A stretch of DNA of 64,000 nt from Neurospora tetrasperma FGSC 2508 (GCF_000213175.1 NW_009799104.1:1801724-1865723); one strand, 5' to 3'. Positions 32,084-43,498 are shown, counted from the first letter of the stretch. Made by a program: numbers and translations. Notes: generated by a model from the sequence alone, not told the origin.

Positions 32084-35000
32084 ATGCCGTCAGCCGGAAT
32101 CGTGTACGAAGGGGCCCTAGCCAATAAGACTCCGGATGGGAACAACAGCAAAAATCAATCCGAGGGCACTCTCTTCAACGGACTCAAGTTTTGGATCTCC
32201 CTAAAAGTGCCAGCTCGCCAGTCCTTGGTTGAGTCAGTCAAGGTACGTAAGTTGTGCAATTGTTTTGTTTGCGCCTGACCACATCACTGACATCTCACAT
32301 AGGCCCATGGAGGGAAGAAGGTAGAACTGGAAAAGAATGCAGATATTCTCATTGCAGACCATGCCAAGAAAAATTTTGCCCCTGCTGGCTCGCTGTCTTG
32401 GAAGTACATCACAGATTCCATCAGTGAGGGTCAGCTGGCCGACAAAGACCTTTACACAATCGACCATCCCACTGCCAAGGGAGTGCGTCCTGGCGGCTCA
32501 GCCACGTCTACCAAGAGCACCCGGACCCCTTATACACCACAGGACGACAACCTCCTGATTCATTGGGTCTTGGAGAAGGAGAGGTCAGGCGCCTATATCC
32601 GCGGCAACCAGATCTACATCGACCTTGCCGAAAAGTACCCCCGACACACATGGCAGTCATGGAGAGATCGTTTCACGAAGCAATACGATCATCAACACAG
32701 GCACGCTCTAGCTAAAATGCTTCCTCAAAACTATCAGCCGCCACCACCAGCACCACCGCCTTCTCAAGCCCCTGCACCCGTCCGCAAAGAGGAGAATGTC
32801 AGACCCGGCACGCCTCCCGCAACAACTACCACAGTACACACACCAGCCCCAGACCGCTCACAGGCTGTGTCTGCACCCGCCACCGGCAGAGTCACCTTCA
32901 CCCAAGACGATGACCAGGATTTCATCCGATACCTCAAGCAGATGAAACGGCAAGGAGAAAGCTTACAGGGGAACCTCATCTACAAGGTGTTCGCGGAGCA
33001 ACACCCACGTCACAGTTGGCAGTCTTGGCGAAACAGATGGGTTCGAATCCTACAGGCTACAACGAACCTGGACGAAGATGATCCTGCGGCTCCGAATCCT
33101 CCTGAGCCGAGCCTTCCTAGGCCCACTCCAAGGGCTACCATTCACCCCCAAGTAAAAGCGACGCCTCAGAGTGCTGATCAAGCCGCGGCTAAGAGACGAC
33201 CTTCAGCAGCTTTGCATAGAACGCGTCAGGATGTCCCTACAAAGAGCTGGAGCTCACCCATGGGCCCTGTAAAAGCTACAATTACAAGCTCTGCACACAA
33301 ACACTCCCCGCCTCGCTCGACACCTTCGCGGCTCGAAGAAATAAACAAGCGAGCTCGCTTGGTTCATGGAGAAAAGAAGAAGATTAAGAGTGCTTCTATC
33401 ATTCAACGAGCGTGGCGATCTTACCAGGCCCGGAAACAAGACCCCGACCGGCAAAGTTTAATCATGTTCCAGGCTCTTGCACAGGGTGCTTTGGTCCGAT
33501 GGGCTTGTGCACCTGCCTTTGAGTCCCAGTCTCAGCAGTATAGTGAGGATGAAGGGTCCGTTGATCTCGGACACCCACTTGAAAAGGGAGTTTCGGAGCC
33601 CACACAAACACCGAGAGAGCAGTTCTACGTATATCTCAACCGGTATAAAGAGGCCATTGAGGCCAATCCAGTCACTTGGGTAATAATTGGGGGTAAAGCT
33701 GTTGACATGTGGGATCTATGGACGGCGGTCACGGAACAGGACGTGCCTGCCAATGCACGGGACTGGCAAGAGATTGCCGAACTGTTGGACTTTGACTGGA
33801 TCGCCGAGCCAGATGTTCCCAACCAGCTACAAACAGCATTCCAGGAACACCTTGCTGAATTCGAAAACTACTACAAGGAGTTTCAGGAAGCCCAATCGTT
33901 TGAGCTCAATCAAGGGACAGACGAGGATATCGAGGAAGAAGAAGAAGAAGAAGAAGAAGAAGAAGAAGAAGAAGAAGAAGAAGAGAGTGAAGAGGTGGAC
34001 AATGACAAAATTGAGGCGGAAGAAGAGGAGGATGATGCTAATGAAGCACAAGACACTACCCTACGTCAAGACCCCAATACCACCGAGTTTAGGTCCTCTC
34101 CACCCATTCCCATCATAGGGGCCCTCAAATCTTCAGGGGCTTTGAAGAGGAACTCTGATCAGATCATGACCTCCCCGCTGGACCGAATGACAAGTAAGCG
34201 ACCACGATACGATGTGGAGGACGAGGTCCCAGAATCGCCGCCTAAGAGATGGCAATCTCCGCTCCCACCAATTCCGGAAGCAACCTCCAGGCCAGAACTG
34301 GCTGCCGATGTCGCCCTGATCAACAAAGACAACGAGGACGATGCTGCTGACGATATGCCCATCCTTGGAGATGATGGGGAAGACTATGGAGTGGATGAGT
34401 ACAGGGAGGAGGATGGAGACCCGTTCATCACGCAGCCACAACAACCCTGGCAGCCCACAGTGGAAGAGGCTCTGTCCCTACGATCTTCTTCAGCCTCTAG
34501 ATCTCAGAAGCTTTCATCAGCGCAGAAAAAATCTGCTCTCCAACCAAGCTCAACGACACAGGCCCAATATATCTCCTCAGACTCGGACTTCGATTCAAGC
34601 AGCGACGCCTTCGGCCCGCCTATCAACTCTCCTCGGCCTCCTCCCGAGCAAAGACGCTCTCCCATCCCTGTTTCTGTCCCTCGCCCCTCCATAGAAATCC
34701 CAACAGCTCGCAGACAACTTCCCCCAAGAGATACCGCACCTGCCTCTCGTAGCCCACCACCTCGCTTCCGTATTCCCCCCGATCCCTACGCCGCAGACGA
34801 CGAAGGCAGCAGCAACCTGCGCCCTGCCCCACAACGCCAAACCTCACGCCAGGCACAACCACAAGCATCCTCGCATGCCCCTCCCCGACCCTCTGCTTCA
34901 CGATCCTCCCTCGCAGCCTCCGCCGGCCACCAAGACCGCCACCAAAAACCACATCCACAATCCACAGCCCCACCAAAACCACCACCTCACACCGGCCTGG

Positions 35001-35404
35001 ACCTAGGCGACGGCATTGCCTCGGAAGATCCCGAAGCCATCATCAACCGCTACCTCGCCCGCGGCTACAAGAAGCGGCACTGCGTCCGGGGCATGCGGGT
35101 GACAGCGCACGATCCTTATCTGGCCGGTAGGGCAATCGATGCGTTGGAGTCCGGAGGGGGGTTGCCGGATAATGTGCCGGGGATTTGGACGGAGATTGAC
35201 GATGAAGGGTTGCGGTTGCTGGAGAGGTGGGAGAGGAGGATTAAGAAGGGGAAGAAGATGGATGAGGAGGCGAAAGAGGTGGAGAGAAGATTGCTGGAGA
35301 AGCATGGACGCAAGAGGATGAAGTTGCGGATGGATTTTTTGAAAAAGTTGGATGTGTTGGATAAATCGAAGAGAAGGAGAGATGATGCTCGGTACTTGGC
35401 ATGA
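32084..35404 (+). CDS. rap1: RAP1 telomere protein homologue with BRCT, two Myb, IQ and ARID-like regions
   Basis: A nuclear protein expected at telomeres. Model: exon 1 32084-32242 (53 codons), a 60-nt intron 32243-32302, exon 2 32303-35404, giving 1,086 residues. In order: an N-terminal BRCT fold split by the intron (LFNGLKFWISLKVPARQ to WKYITDSISEGQL); two Rap1-type Myb folds near 128-182 and 250-304, each ending in HTWQSWRDRF or HSWQSWRNRW; an IQ motif (IIQRAWRSYQARK) near 419-431; an ARID-like block near 491-582 (FYVYLNRYKEAIEANP onward, WQEIAELLDF); a long Glu run; a disordered Pro/Ser region; and a C-terminal RCT-like domain (about 965-1086) with VPGIWTEIDDEGLRLLERW. BRCT, Myb and RCT are known Rap1 parts. 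The IQ and ARID-like assignments are mine by eye. Confidence 0.9.
33931..33985 (+). repeat. GAA run encoding a poly-Glu tract in RAP1
   Basis: A near-pure GAA trinucleotide run within the coding sequence gives about 18 consecutive Glu, in a longer acidic stretch. Prone to length change; sits just after the ARID-like block. Confidence 0.9.
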
Positions 35405-35915
35405 GCTTATTTGATGGTGTTGTTGCTGTTGTTGTTGGATTACCCAGGCTGCTAGAAGTTATTAGGGGACTACAACTGTGAGTGAACTTTGATTGTGCAG
35501 GTGCCAAAGGCACAATAGACGTTGGGTAACTTGGAGATATTCCCAACATGGAGGTATCCATTCACGCTCTTCCCATGATGTCCATCTCTATTCAATTCAC
35601 TTGTATGAATGACAGACGTTTGCACAATCGATTCTTTCCAAGGATACACTTAAATTGCTACCTTGGGTCCCATACGTGTATTACTATCGCGTTTCCCTCT
35701 CGGTATCCAAATGACGTTCTCGAAATTATCCAAGTCTCTTCTCCGTCACTTTCCACTTACGCTGGCTTCTTCATCACACGACCAGGACGAACATCCGCAA
35801 ACCCCTCATCAATATCAACGCTATTATCCTCCAAAAAGAAACCTGCCCATTCAGATGGCTGAGCGCCACTAGACTTACTCGACGTGTGAGTACTGTCTTC
35901 TTACCTTCCCTCCTC
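35405..35915. other. Convergent 3' ends of rap1 and the acidic-tail gene
   Basis: About 510 bases with two 3' UTRs. Short overlapping frames only; nothing further is supported. Confidence 0.45.
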
Positions 35916-37619
35916 CTACTCCTCCTCCCTCCTTCCAAACCCCTCATTCCTTACATACCCCCTGTCTCTCTCCATATAATTATGCATACACCCTACACGA
36001 TACTTATCCATTGGATGATCCACCCACTCCCACTCTTCTCCATCTTCTTCCTCTTCATCTTCTCCCTCTTCCTCTTCTCCCTCTTCCTCTTCTCCCTCCT
36101 CCTCCTCCTCCTCCCACTCTTCTTCATCTCCCTCCTTCTCTTCCTCCCCGTCTTTCGCTTTCTCCTCTTTCTCTTTCTCTTCCTCCTCCCCTCCTCCCTC
36201 TTCCCCCTCCTCTTCTCCCTCTTTCTCTTCTTCCTCCTCCTCCTCCTCCTCCTCCTCCTTCTTCATCTTCTTCTTCTTCTCCTCCGACAGTCCACCTCCA
36301 CCTCCACCATCAAGTGAAACATCCGTCCATTCCTCCGCGCTATCTTGAACCAGGCGAGATTCCCGATGGGAGTAACTACTGCTGCTGCTGCTACCGCTAA
36401 AAGCAGGATGGAACTTGGGCGTCGTTAGACGTTCAAAGGACGCTTCAGACGAGGCGAGCAGGGCGACGTCGGAAGGGGAGAGGGTGAAGGGTCCTAGTTG
36501 GATGGAGGCGGTGGGATTTTCGGTAGTGGAAGTTTCTGTGGGCGGTCTGGAGTAGTTGGGTTTTCTAGTAGTGGTAGTTGTGGTGAGCGGTTTGGAAGCT
36601 TGGGTTGGAAGAGGGCTTGCAGGGGGGTTGTAATAAGTACCTCTACCGTTGATATGATGCTGCTCGACGCCGTTCGTCTGCTGCTCGCCATCTGTCAAGG
36701 ATTCGATCCGCTCCGGATAATCTAAAGAAGAGAGACCGTTGAGTCGTCGTGCCTGCAACCGTGCCACAGCGCGTTGGACTATAAAGCGCGTCGAAAAGTA
36801 CGCGGGATGGGCATCAGGATCAGGTTCGGTTCGAATTCCTAGCGCTAATGGAATCCCAGGGCGAAATGAGGCAAGCAGCGTCTTGGGTCGGTGGTGGTAT
36901 ATGTTCAGAGCATCTGCTTTTGTGTTCGAATTGGCCCAGTGGCCATGCTGGAACTCTTGTTGGTGTCTGTCATCCAGTTGTGCTGGACAACCGAGATCTG
37001 AACCATCGAATCTTTTGGCTCGGTTTTCTTCACGGCCGCTGTTGCCGAGGGTTTTATCTCTAGAGGGCGTAAAGAGTGGAGCACCACCATCACTGTCGCT
37101 GTCACTGTCACTCTCATCTTTCCCATCCCGTTGTGTGGTCCCTAACATACTATATCTGCTTCGGGACATAGTACCAACCCGCGAGCTGGAGGCGTGGCTG
37201 CTGTTAGGGCTCGGCCGCATGAAGAGGATCTCATCTCCTTCTTCTCCTTCTTCATCTTCATCATCATCATCATCTCTGCGGTGTTCGTCGGTGATCATAA
37301 AGGTACCTGGCAACACCTCATCAGGAGCCGTAGAGAGTATTCCTGCATGTTCAAATGCGGCTAAAGGCGGAAACTCAACCGGAAGTGGATGTGTTCCTCG
37401 ACCTGAAACTCCAACTCTCAACTGTGTCGCTTCGTCTCTGGGGTTGGGTGCACCCTTGTCCTTGTTAGTGTCGCTGATGTTGTTGATGGCGTTGGTCCCC
37501 CGGGGTCCAGGGGTTTCTATAGGGGACGGCATCGTGGAGGTGAGACAGCTGAAGAGCTGGGAGAATTGGGAAGGGGTGTAGGTAGGCTCGGTGACCTCGG
37601 AGTTAGATGATGAATACAT
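35916..37619 (-). CDS. Unknown protein with an extreme acidic C-terminal tail
   Basis: I do not recognise this 567-residue single-exon protein. The N-terminal half is low-complexity, with an Asp/Glu patch (RRDDDDDEDEEGEEGDEI near residue 114) and an SDSDSDSD stretch. A more conserved-looking centre reads LLASFRPGIPLALGIR then STRFIVQRAVARLQARRLNG (about 247-295). Another ordered patch is SIQLGPFTLSPSDVALLASS. From about residue 445 the chain becomes a basic KKKKMKK cluster followed by roughly 100 residues that are mostly Glu with Gly, Lys and Asp. Such tails occur in histone- or ribosome-binding proteins, but no function is claimed. The long GAG/GAA/GGA tract may inflate the apparent ORF end. 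The ATG at 37619 is the first in frame. Confidence 0.7.
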   Translation of the reverse strand: MYSSSNSEVTEPTYTPSQFSQLFSCLTSTMPSPIETPGPRGTNAINNISDTNKDKGAPNPRDEATQLRVGVSGRGTHPLPVEFPPLAAFEHAGILSTAPDEVLPGTFMITDEHRRDDDDDEDEEGEEGDEILFMRPSPNSSHASSSRVGTMSRSRYSMLGTTQRDGKDESDSDSDSDGGAPLFTPSRDKTLGNSGREENRAKRFDGSDLGCPAQLDDRHQQEFQHGHWANSNTKADALNIYHHRPKTLLASFRPGIPLALGIRTEPDPDAHPAYFSTRFIVQRAVARLQARRLNGLSSLDYPERIESLTDGEQQTNGVEQHHINGRGTYYNPPASPLPTQASKPLTTTTTTRKPNYSRPPTETSTTENPTASIQLGPFTLSPSDVALLASSEASFERLTTPKFHPAFSGSSSSSSYSHRESRLVQDSAEEWTDVSLDGGGGGGLSEEKKKKMKKEEEEEEEEEEEKEGEEEGEEGGGEEEEKEKEEKAKDGEEEKEGDEEEWEEEEEEGEEEEGEEEEGEDEEEEDGEEWEWVDHPMDKYRVGCMHNYMERDRGYVRNEGFGRREEE

Positions 37620-38036
37620 CCTTTGCGATCAAGCTAGGAGGAAAGCAAAGTAAAGAGACAGCAAAGAGTTTAGAAGGGAGGAAAGAAGTTTAGAAGAGTT
37701 TTTCGTTCAAGATCATCTTTTGTATCCTCTAGATGTTGTCCATGATTTGAACTTGATTACGGGCAGTGCTGTCGAGGGGATGATGCGATGAAGACGAAGA
37801 GGAGGAGGAGGAGGAAGTGAAAAGAAGGCACAAATAAGGAAGTTGGCTCAGACAAGCGAGATCCCCCCTTTCTCCCCAACTCATCGTTGTTGCAGATATC
37901 TGCATCGATTCATGCAGTCTGCATCTACCAGCATACCTCTACCTAACAACCTAACCCCGATATATCAACCCAACCTACACCATCCCCCATTATCCATAGA
38001 GGTAGGCACCACCTCTGCCTCACCAGACACCCATAA
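37620..38036. other. Promoter region of the acidic-tail gene and 3' UTR of the transhydrogenase gene
   Basis: About 420 purine-rich bases (GGA/GAA runs near 37790-37815). No gene is seen. Confidence 0.45.
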
Positions 38037-39740
38037 TTAATGTTCCAACGCATCCTCAAACAACCGTCCCAACTGCTCCCTCTCTGCCTGCAACTCCTTC
38101 GCCAGTCCTGGGGCCAACATCAAGACTCTTGCCTGGGGAATCGTTCCCTCGACCAGCTGCTCGACATGTTCCCTTCCGAAGCCCAAAGCCTTCAGACCAG
38201 CGGGTTGATCTCCCAAGTTAGCCAGGAACTTGGCGATGGCCTCTGCCAAAACCTCGCCAGCGCTCTCGCGCTTGACGTTGGAGATATCCACCCCAAAGGC
38301 TTCGGCGGCAGCAAGGTGTCTGTCCGGATTTGAAGCAGCTGTAAATTTGAAGACCGCGGGCGCTGTCACGGCCACGGAGACGCCGTGTGGGATAATGGGG
38401 TGCGGGACGTCGTAGCCGGCGTGTTTGTAGGAGGCAATGTTTTGGGAGGAGATGGGGTAGGACATGCCTTGCGGGAAGTGTTAGCGATGATGATGATGAG
38501 TCAAGAGAATGGTTACACAAGAAGCATGATGACTCAAGAGGATAAGAGAGACAAAGAAGAAGAGGAGGAGGAGGAAAAAGACAGTGACGCACCGTGACAC
38601 AAATGCACACCAGCATTACCAAATCCCACACCTGCCAACGTTGCCGCCAGCAACATCTCGGTCTGTGCCTCAACATCCTCCGGATCCTTTACGCTCCTTG
38701 GCAAATACTTTACCGTCTGCCTCAGCGCGTTTAGTGAGAAAATATCACTAATGGGATTAGCGCCCTGATACGCCGGTCTGAGAATCGGATTTGTTGGTCT
38801 CGGCGTCCGCTCGTTGAATGGAATAGCCGTGTAACTTTCCAACGCATGACAAAGTACATCCAACCCCGAACTAGCCTTCACAGCACTCGGCATCGTCCGC
38901 GTGTTCAGCGGATCACATATTCCCAGGTAGGGCTTGAGGTTGCGGTGGGCGATACCCGTCTTGGATTTCTTGGCTACCAAGTCAAAAATGGCCGTGCCGG
39001 TGGTCTCACTGCCTGTGCCCGCGGTGGTCGGGACAGCAATGAGCGGGTGGAGTTTTCGGTCCACGGGACGTCCCTTACCCAGGGGGGCGTTGACAAAATC
39101 CATAAAGTCGGCGTCCTTGTAGACCGAGTATAGGTTCATAAGCTTGGCGGTATCAATGACGGAGCCGCCGCCGACGGCCAGGTAGACCGAGTAGTCGCCG
39201 GTGGTGCGGGCCCAGTCGATGGCTTCCTTGACGGAGTAGTCCTTGGGTTCGACCTTGACTTTATTAAAGATCTTGTACTTGATGCCTTCCCGGTCGAGAG
39301 ACTCGCGGACTTGGCGCATAGCGTCGAGCTTCTCGACGGTTGAGTCAGTGATAACGGCGACGGTGCCGGAGGGGTTGAGGTTGGCAATGTCCATGCCGAC
39401 TTCTTGCGTGACGCCAGGGCCGAAGCGGATGGAGGAGGCGGCCATTTCAAAGGCGTACTCCTTCAGTTGGGAGGTGTCTTGGGGTGTGGCATAGTTACGC
39501 CGGGAGGTCCTGTCATTGTATCGGGACACCGTTGACCGGGTCTGGTTTTGGTGATAGCCTGGGTTGGAGTGGCATGGACATGATGGAGGATGGGTGTATT
39601 GAACTGTCTTGAGCAAGTTGACTGCTCTGGCTGCCCTCTGTGAATCGTCAGTTACAGATCTACCTACGTCACTCTGTCTTGTCTGTGGGATGTATCGTGG
39701 GTTAACTTACACTGGGCACAACACGGATAGCTGCGCTCAT
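38037..39740 (-). CDS. Mitochondrial hydroxyacid-oxoacid transhydrogenase (iron-type alcohol dehydrogenase family)
   Basis: Predicted to oxidise gamma-hydroxybutyrate to succinate semialdehyde while reducing 2-oxoglutarate to 2-hydroxyglutarate, without free NAD, as known for ADHFE1/HOT. Model: exon 1 39740-39711 (MSAAIRVVPS), intron 39710-39638, exon 2 39637-38593, intron 38592-38468, exon 3 38467-38037, giving 501 residues; all phases agree. The N-terminus is Arg/Ser-rich and acid-free, a mitochondrial presequence ending near RRNYATPQ. The cofactor loop is GGGSVIDTAK. The metal-binding region includes PTTAGTGSETTG, then SSGLDVLCHALESY, and LCHGMSYPIS across the second splice. The fold is complete, and length fits the HOT family (about 465-500). 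Confidence 0.9.
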
Positions 39741-40405
39741 GTTTGTATACTGATTGAAACGTGGTTATTTCTGTATGTAATCGTTAGATAGAATCTGTAA
39801 AAGGCAAGAATAGCTAAGGTTTCTCCAAATGTCAACTGCGAGAAACAATGAACCGCGAAGAAGAAGAAGAAGTCGTCACCGACACTCGGCACCGGTGAAC
39901 CATCTTAGGCTTCATGGTACATCACCTCGGCTCCCCTCGGTTCCCCTCAGCTCCTTTACCCCAATCTTGCTACATCGCAGTAGACCGACGGCTAGTGGTT
40001 TCCGGGAATAAGTGGTTGTTGTGAGGGGAAGTGCAGCTGTCGTTAACAACTGTTCCCCGGATCTACGGAGCTACTCCATTGACAGTCCGGGGTGTGAGCA
40101 AAAATGCGGGGTAGACACTGCCTTTCCCTGCTTTGTAGAGGCTTTATAGGGACACCCCTTTGGCTCCAATAGAACAACCACATTCCGAGATTTCTCCAGT
40201 GACATTCACCATTCATCATTCACTATTCACTAGGTGGTTTCACCATAGGGAGGCAATCATGTTGGAGCCAATGAAATGAATTGCTTTTGTCCAGATATCA
40301 TTGCCAAAATACCGCCCAACCCAGATTTTGTTGAACCAAGTCCCATACATACAAACACGCTCAAGAACACATGGCACACAGATACTCTAAATAGAAAAGA
40401 CACGC
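39741..40405. other. Intergenic region between transhydrogenase and sulfite reductase genes
   Basis: About 665 bases with the transhydrogenase promoter and sulfite reductase 3' UTR. A short CATTCACC/CATTCATCATTCACTATTCACT direct-repeat patch lies near 40204-40230. No gene is supported. Confidence 0.45.
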
Positions 40406-43400
40406 CTAGTACACCTCAAGGACATAGCGGCCATCCTCCTTGAGCCTCTCAATCTCCTTGCGGGGGTCGACCTTGCGGCTGCTCTCCTGAGCCTCAGCCG
40501 CGATGGCCTCCTCAAGCACGGCAGTGACATCAGGCACAGGCCAGGTAGGACCGCAGAGATAGAAGGAGCCCTCCTCCTTGATGTAGGCCTTGACGATGTC
40601 GGTGACGGTCTGGCGCATGCGATCCTGGATGTAGATCTTCTCGGGCTGGTCACGCGAGAAGGCGGCGCCGAGCAGGGTGATGACGCCGGCGTCGAGGTAA
40701 GCCTCCCATTCCTCGCCGTAGAGGTACTCCTCGCGCTGGTGACGGGAACCGAGGTAGAGGAGGATAGAGCCGATCTCCTTGCCCTGGGCCTTCTGCATGG
40801 CGCGGTACTGGACGAACGCGCGGAAGGGAGCGAGACCGGTACCGAGACCAGCCATGATGAGAGGGGCCGTGTCCTTGACGGGGAGCTTCATGACCGAAGG
40901 CTTGACCGAGGCGGTGATGGTGCTGCCGGGAGCAAGGCCCGAGAGGTAGCGGGTGGCATGGCCGTAGCGGGTGCGGCCCTTGGTATCGACCCAGTTGACA
41001 ACGACGATCATGAGAGTGACCGAGTTGGGGGTGACAGCCTGGGCAGAGGCGATAGAGTACTCTCTGCGCTTGGTGGGGTCGACGATGCGGACGAGGTCGT
41101 TGAAGTCGGGGTGGGCCGACTTGAACATGTCGAGCACATCAACATAAGTGACAGTATCCTCCTCGGTAAGACGCTTGAACTCGTCGGCGCCCTCCTTGCT
41201 GCCAAGACGCTCGAGCTTCTTCTTCTCCTCCTCGTCGGTGGCGAACTGGGCGAGGGCCTCGAAGAAGCGCTTGGGAGGCTTGCCGAGAATGTCGACGTTT
41301 TGGACGAGGGACTGGTAAACAGTCCGCGTCTCCAGAACGGCGGGATCCTCGCGGGAAGGAACCTGGACAAGGTCATCCGCGTTGAGGCCGTAAGCCTGGA
41401 TAAACTGGAGGACCTGCTCAGGGTCGTTGTCGGCGTGAATACCAAGAGCCTCACCAATGTTGTAAGTGAGACCAGAGTCACCGAGATCGAACTCAATGTG
41501 GAAGATGTTGCGGTCATAGTCGGTAGGGGTGAGACGGCGGTTCTCCTTGACCTTGATGGTGTAGGTCTTGACGGTGAGGTCAGGGCGAAGCTGGTTCTGG
41601 GTGCCGTAGGCCTCCTTGAAAGCGAAGCCCTTGGCGGCAGACTGCCAGTTCTCGAGGCTGGAAGTCTCCTCTTCCTCCTCCTTCTGGAAGGCGACAAAGC
41701 TGTTGGGCTTGACGCTGTCAACAAGAGGAGCAACAGTGTTCTCGACCTCGGCCCACTTGGCGGGCACCTCAACCTTGCGAACGGACTGATCAAGGGCGTT
41801 GACGGCCTCGGTCAGAGCGGTCTGGTCAGCGGAAAGCGAGTCGAGCTTTGTGATATCAGCACGAGCAACGCGGAGGAAGGCAACGCCAACAAGGAGGCCG
41901 GCCTCCTTTTCAAGAGCAGGAGAAGAAGAGGAGTCGAGGACGTAGAGCTCGATGCCCTTCTCCTGAATCTCCTTTTGAGCAGCAGCAGGGATGCGCTTTT
42001 CAAGCTCGTCCTCCTTGAAGTTGGGAAGACGAACGATGAGCTTGCCGCCGGCCTTGACACCCTTGACGATAGCAATTTCCTTGAGGAGCTTCTCCTCACC
42101 AACAAAGACGACGTCAGCGCTCTCAACAGGGTAGGGAGCCTCGATGGACTTTTGGGAAACGCGGATGTCGGTGCGGACAACACCACCCTGGACAAGGTTG
42201 TCGTAGGTCTGGTGAACATAGACGTTGTTGGACTGCTCGGTCTCGAGGAGCCTGCCAACGGCCGAAGCAGAAGCAGCGGCAGAGGAGTTGTCAACATCCC
42301 AGAAAACGTACTGCTGGGCCTCCTCGACAGCGGTCAGGCTGAAAGCGACGGGCTCGGCCTCGCCCTTGCTGGTGAGCTTGTTGAAGATGGAGGCGATGGA
42401 GCTGGGGGTGTGAGCATCGGTAACCGCATAACGGACATCAACGACCTCGGGGGCCTGAGACAGCTTGTCGGTGAAGGAGACAGCAGTAAGGACATCGGAG
42501 TAGAGGGCAGACTGCACGTTGGCATCCTCGACGGCGGCAGCATCGGCGACCTGGCCAAGAACAGCAATCTGGCGAACAGAGGCGGGGAGAACCTCGAGGA
42601 AAGCCTCCTCAACGAAGGGGCGGTAGACACGGACGACAATGGTGCCGACCTTCTTGCCCTCGGCGGCCAAAGCGGAAGCGACCTGCTTGGCGAGCTGGGC
42701 CTCGGCGCTGCCGAAAACGACAAGGACAGTCTCGGGGGCCTCGTGGCCGTGGTACTCGAAAGGAGCGTAGGAAGTGCCGAGCTCGTTGTTGAAGGCCTTG
42801 AGAAGCTCAACAACCTTGCCAGCAGTATCCAGCCTCTTGTTCAGGGCAGCAGCCTCTTTGGAGATCTTGGCGTAGACATCGGCAATGTGAGCCTCGCCAA
42901 GGGCATCGACGACCCTCAGGGACTCGCGGGCGGTGCGGATACCGTCGTAGATGTGGAGGGTGGGGAGGACAGACGCCAGCAGAGTGGCGAGCAGAGACAT
43001 GTGCTGGACCTCATAGGCAGAGGAGCTGGAGACGAGAGCGAGACCAAGGTCCTCGGCGATCTGGAGAGCAGTGGCGTAGTCGGCACCGAGACCCTTCTCG
43101 GCGCTGTAGTCGGCAGCGGCAACATGGGCGACAAAGGGGCTAGAGACGCCGTAGAGAAGGGCGAGTTGGTCGAGGGAAGAGCGGAGGTGACGAAGGCTCA
43201 ACGAGGGGGCCAGGAGGGTCTGGGGGACATGGCGCTTGGCCAAGTCGAAGTCCTTGGAAAAGATGTAGCCAAGGGCAAAAGCGCCGGCACCAGCCCTGGT
43301 CTGGAGAGGGACAACGGTGGTGGTCTCGCCATGGACGTTCTTCTCGTTGGCCTCAGCCCATTCCTTCACGGCGACATCAAGGTCGAAAGTCTCGGGAGAG

Positions 43401-43498
43401 TAGGAGAAGATCTTGTCGGAGAGCTTGTAGGCAGTCTGCTGGACAAGCAGCTGGCTGGTGACATAGGTCGGCCCGGAGATGGAGGAGAGAGACGGCAT
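40406..43498 (-). CDS. met10: Assimilatory sulfite reductase (NADPH) flavoprotein alpha subunit, MET10 type
   Basis: The FAD/NADPH subunit that passes electrons to the sirohaem beta subunit for reduction of sulfite to sulfide in the cytosol. Single exon, 1,030 residues, close to yeast Met10 (1,035). The N-terminal ~400 residues resemble a pyruvate-ferredoxin-oxidoreductase-like domain, as in Met10. A flavodoxin-like middle part lacks obvious FMN signature residues, also as in Met10. The C-terminal half is a cytochrome-P450-reductase-like module: FAD site RREYSIASAQ, NADPH-binding GLGTGLAPFRAF and YLGSRHQREEYLYGEEW, and a C-terminal tail ending YVLEVY. Codon use is strongly biased to C/G third positions, a sign of high expression, and this creates a 944-codon open frame on the opposite strand. 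Expected to be under sulfur control (CYS3). Confidence 0.95.
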   Translation of the reverse strand: MPSLSSISGPTYVTSQLLVQQTAYKLSDKIFSYSPETFDLDVAVKEWAEANEKNVHGETTTVVPLQTRAGAGAFALGYIFSKDFDLAKRHVPQTLLAPSLSLRHLRSSLDQLALLYGVSSPFVAHVAAADYSAEKGLGADYATALQIAEDLGLALVSSSSAYEVQHMSLLATLLASVLPTLHIYDGIRTARESLRVVDALGEAHIADVYAKISKEAAALNKRLDTAGKVVELLKAFNNELGTSYAPFEYHGHEAPETVLVVFGSAEAQLAKQVASALAAEGKKVGTIVVRVYRPFVEEAFLEVLPASVRQIAVLGQVADAAAVEDANVQSALYSDVLTAVSFTDKLSQAPEVVDVRYAVTDAHTPSSIASIFNKLTSKGEAEPVAFSLTAVEEAQQYVFWDVDNSSAAASASAVGRLLETEQSNNVYVHQTYDNLVQGGVVRTDIRVSQKSIEAPYPVESADVVFVGEEKLLKEIAIVKGVKAGGKLIVRLPNFKEDELEKRIPAAAQKEIQEKGIELYVLDSSSSPALEKEAGLLVGVAFLRVARADITKLDSLSADQTALTEAVNALDQSVRKVEVPAKWAEVENTVAPLVDSVKPNSFVAFQKEEEEETSSLENWQSAAKGFAFKEAYGTQNQLRPDLTVKTYTIKVKENRRLTPTDYDRNIFHIEFDLGDSGLTYNIGEALGIHADNDPEQVLQFIQAYGLNADDLVQVPSREDPAVLETRTVYQSLVQNVDILGKPPKRFFEALAQFATDEEEKKKLERLGSKEGADEFKRLTEEDTVTYVDVLDMFKSAHPDFNDLVRIVDPTKRREYSIASAQAVTPNSVTLMIVVVNWVDTKGRTRYGHATRYLSGLAPGSTITASVKPSVMKLPVKDTAPLIMAGLGTGLAPFRAFVQYRAMQKAQGKEIGSILLYLGSRHQREEYLYGEEWEAYLDAGVITLLGAAFSRDQPEKIYIQDRMRQTVTDIVKAYIKEEGSFYLCGPTWPVPDVTAVLEEAIAAEAQESSRKVDPRKEIERLKEDGRYVLEVY

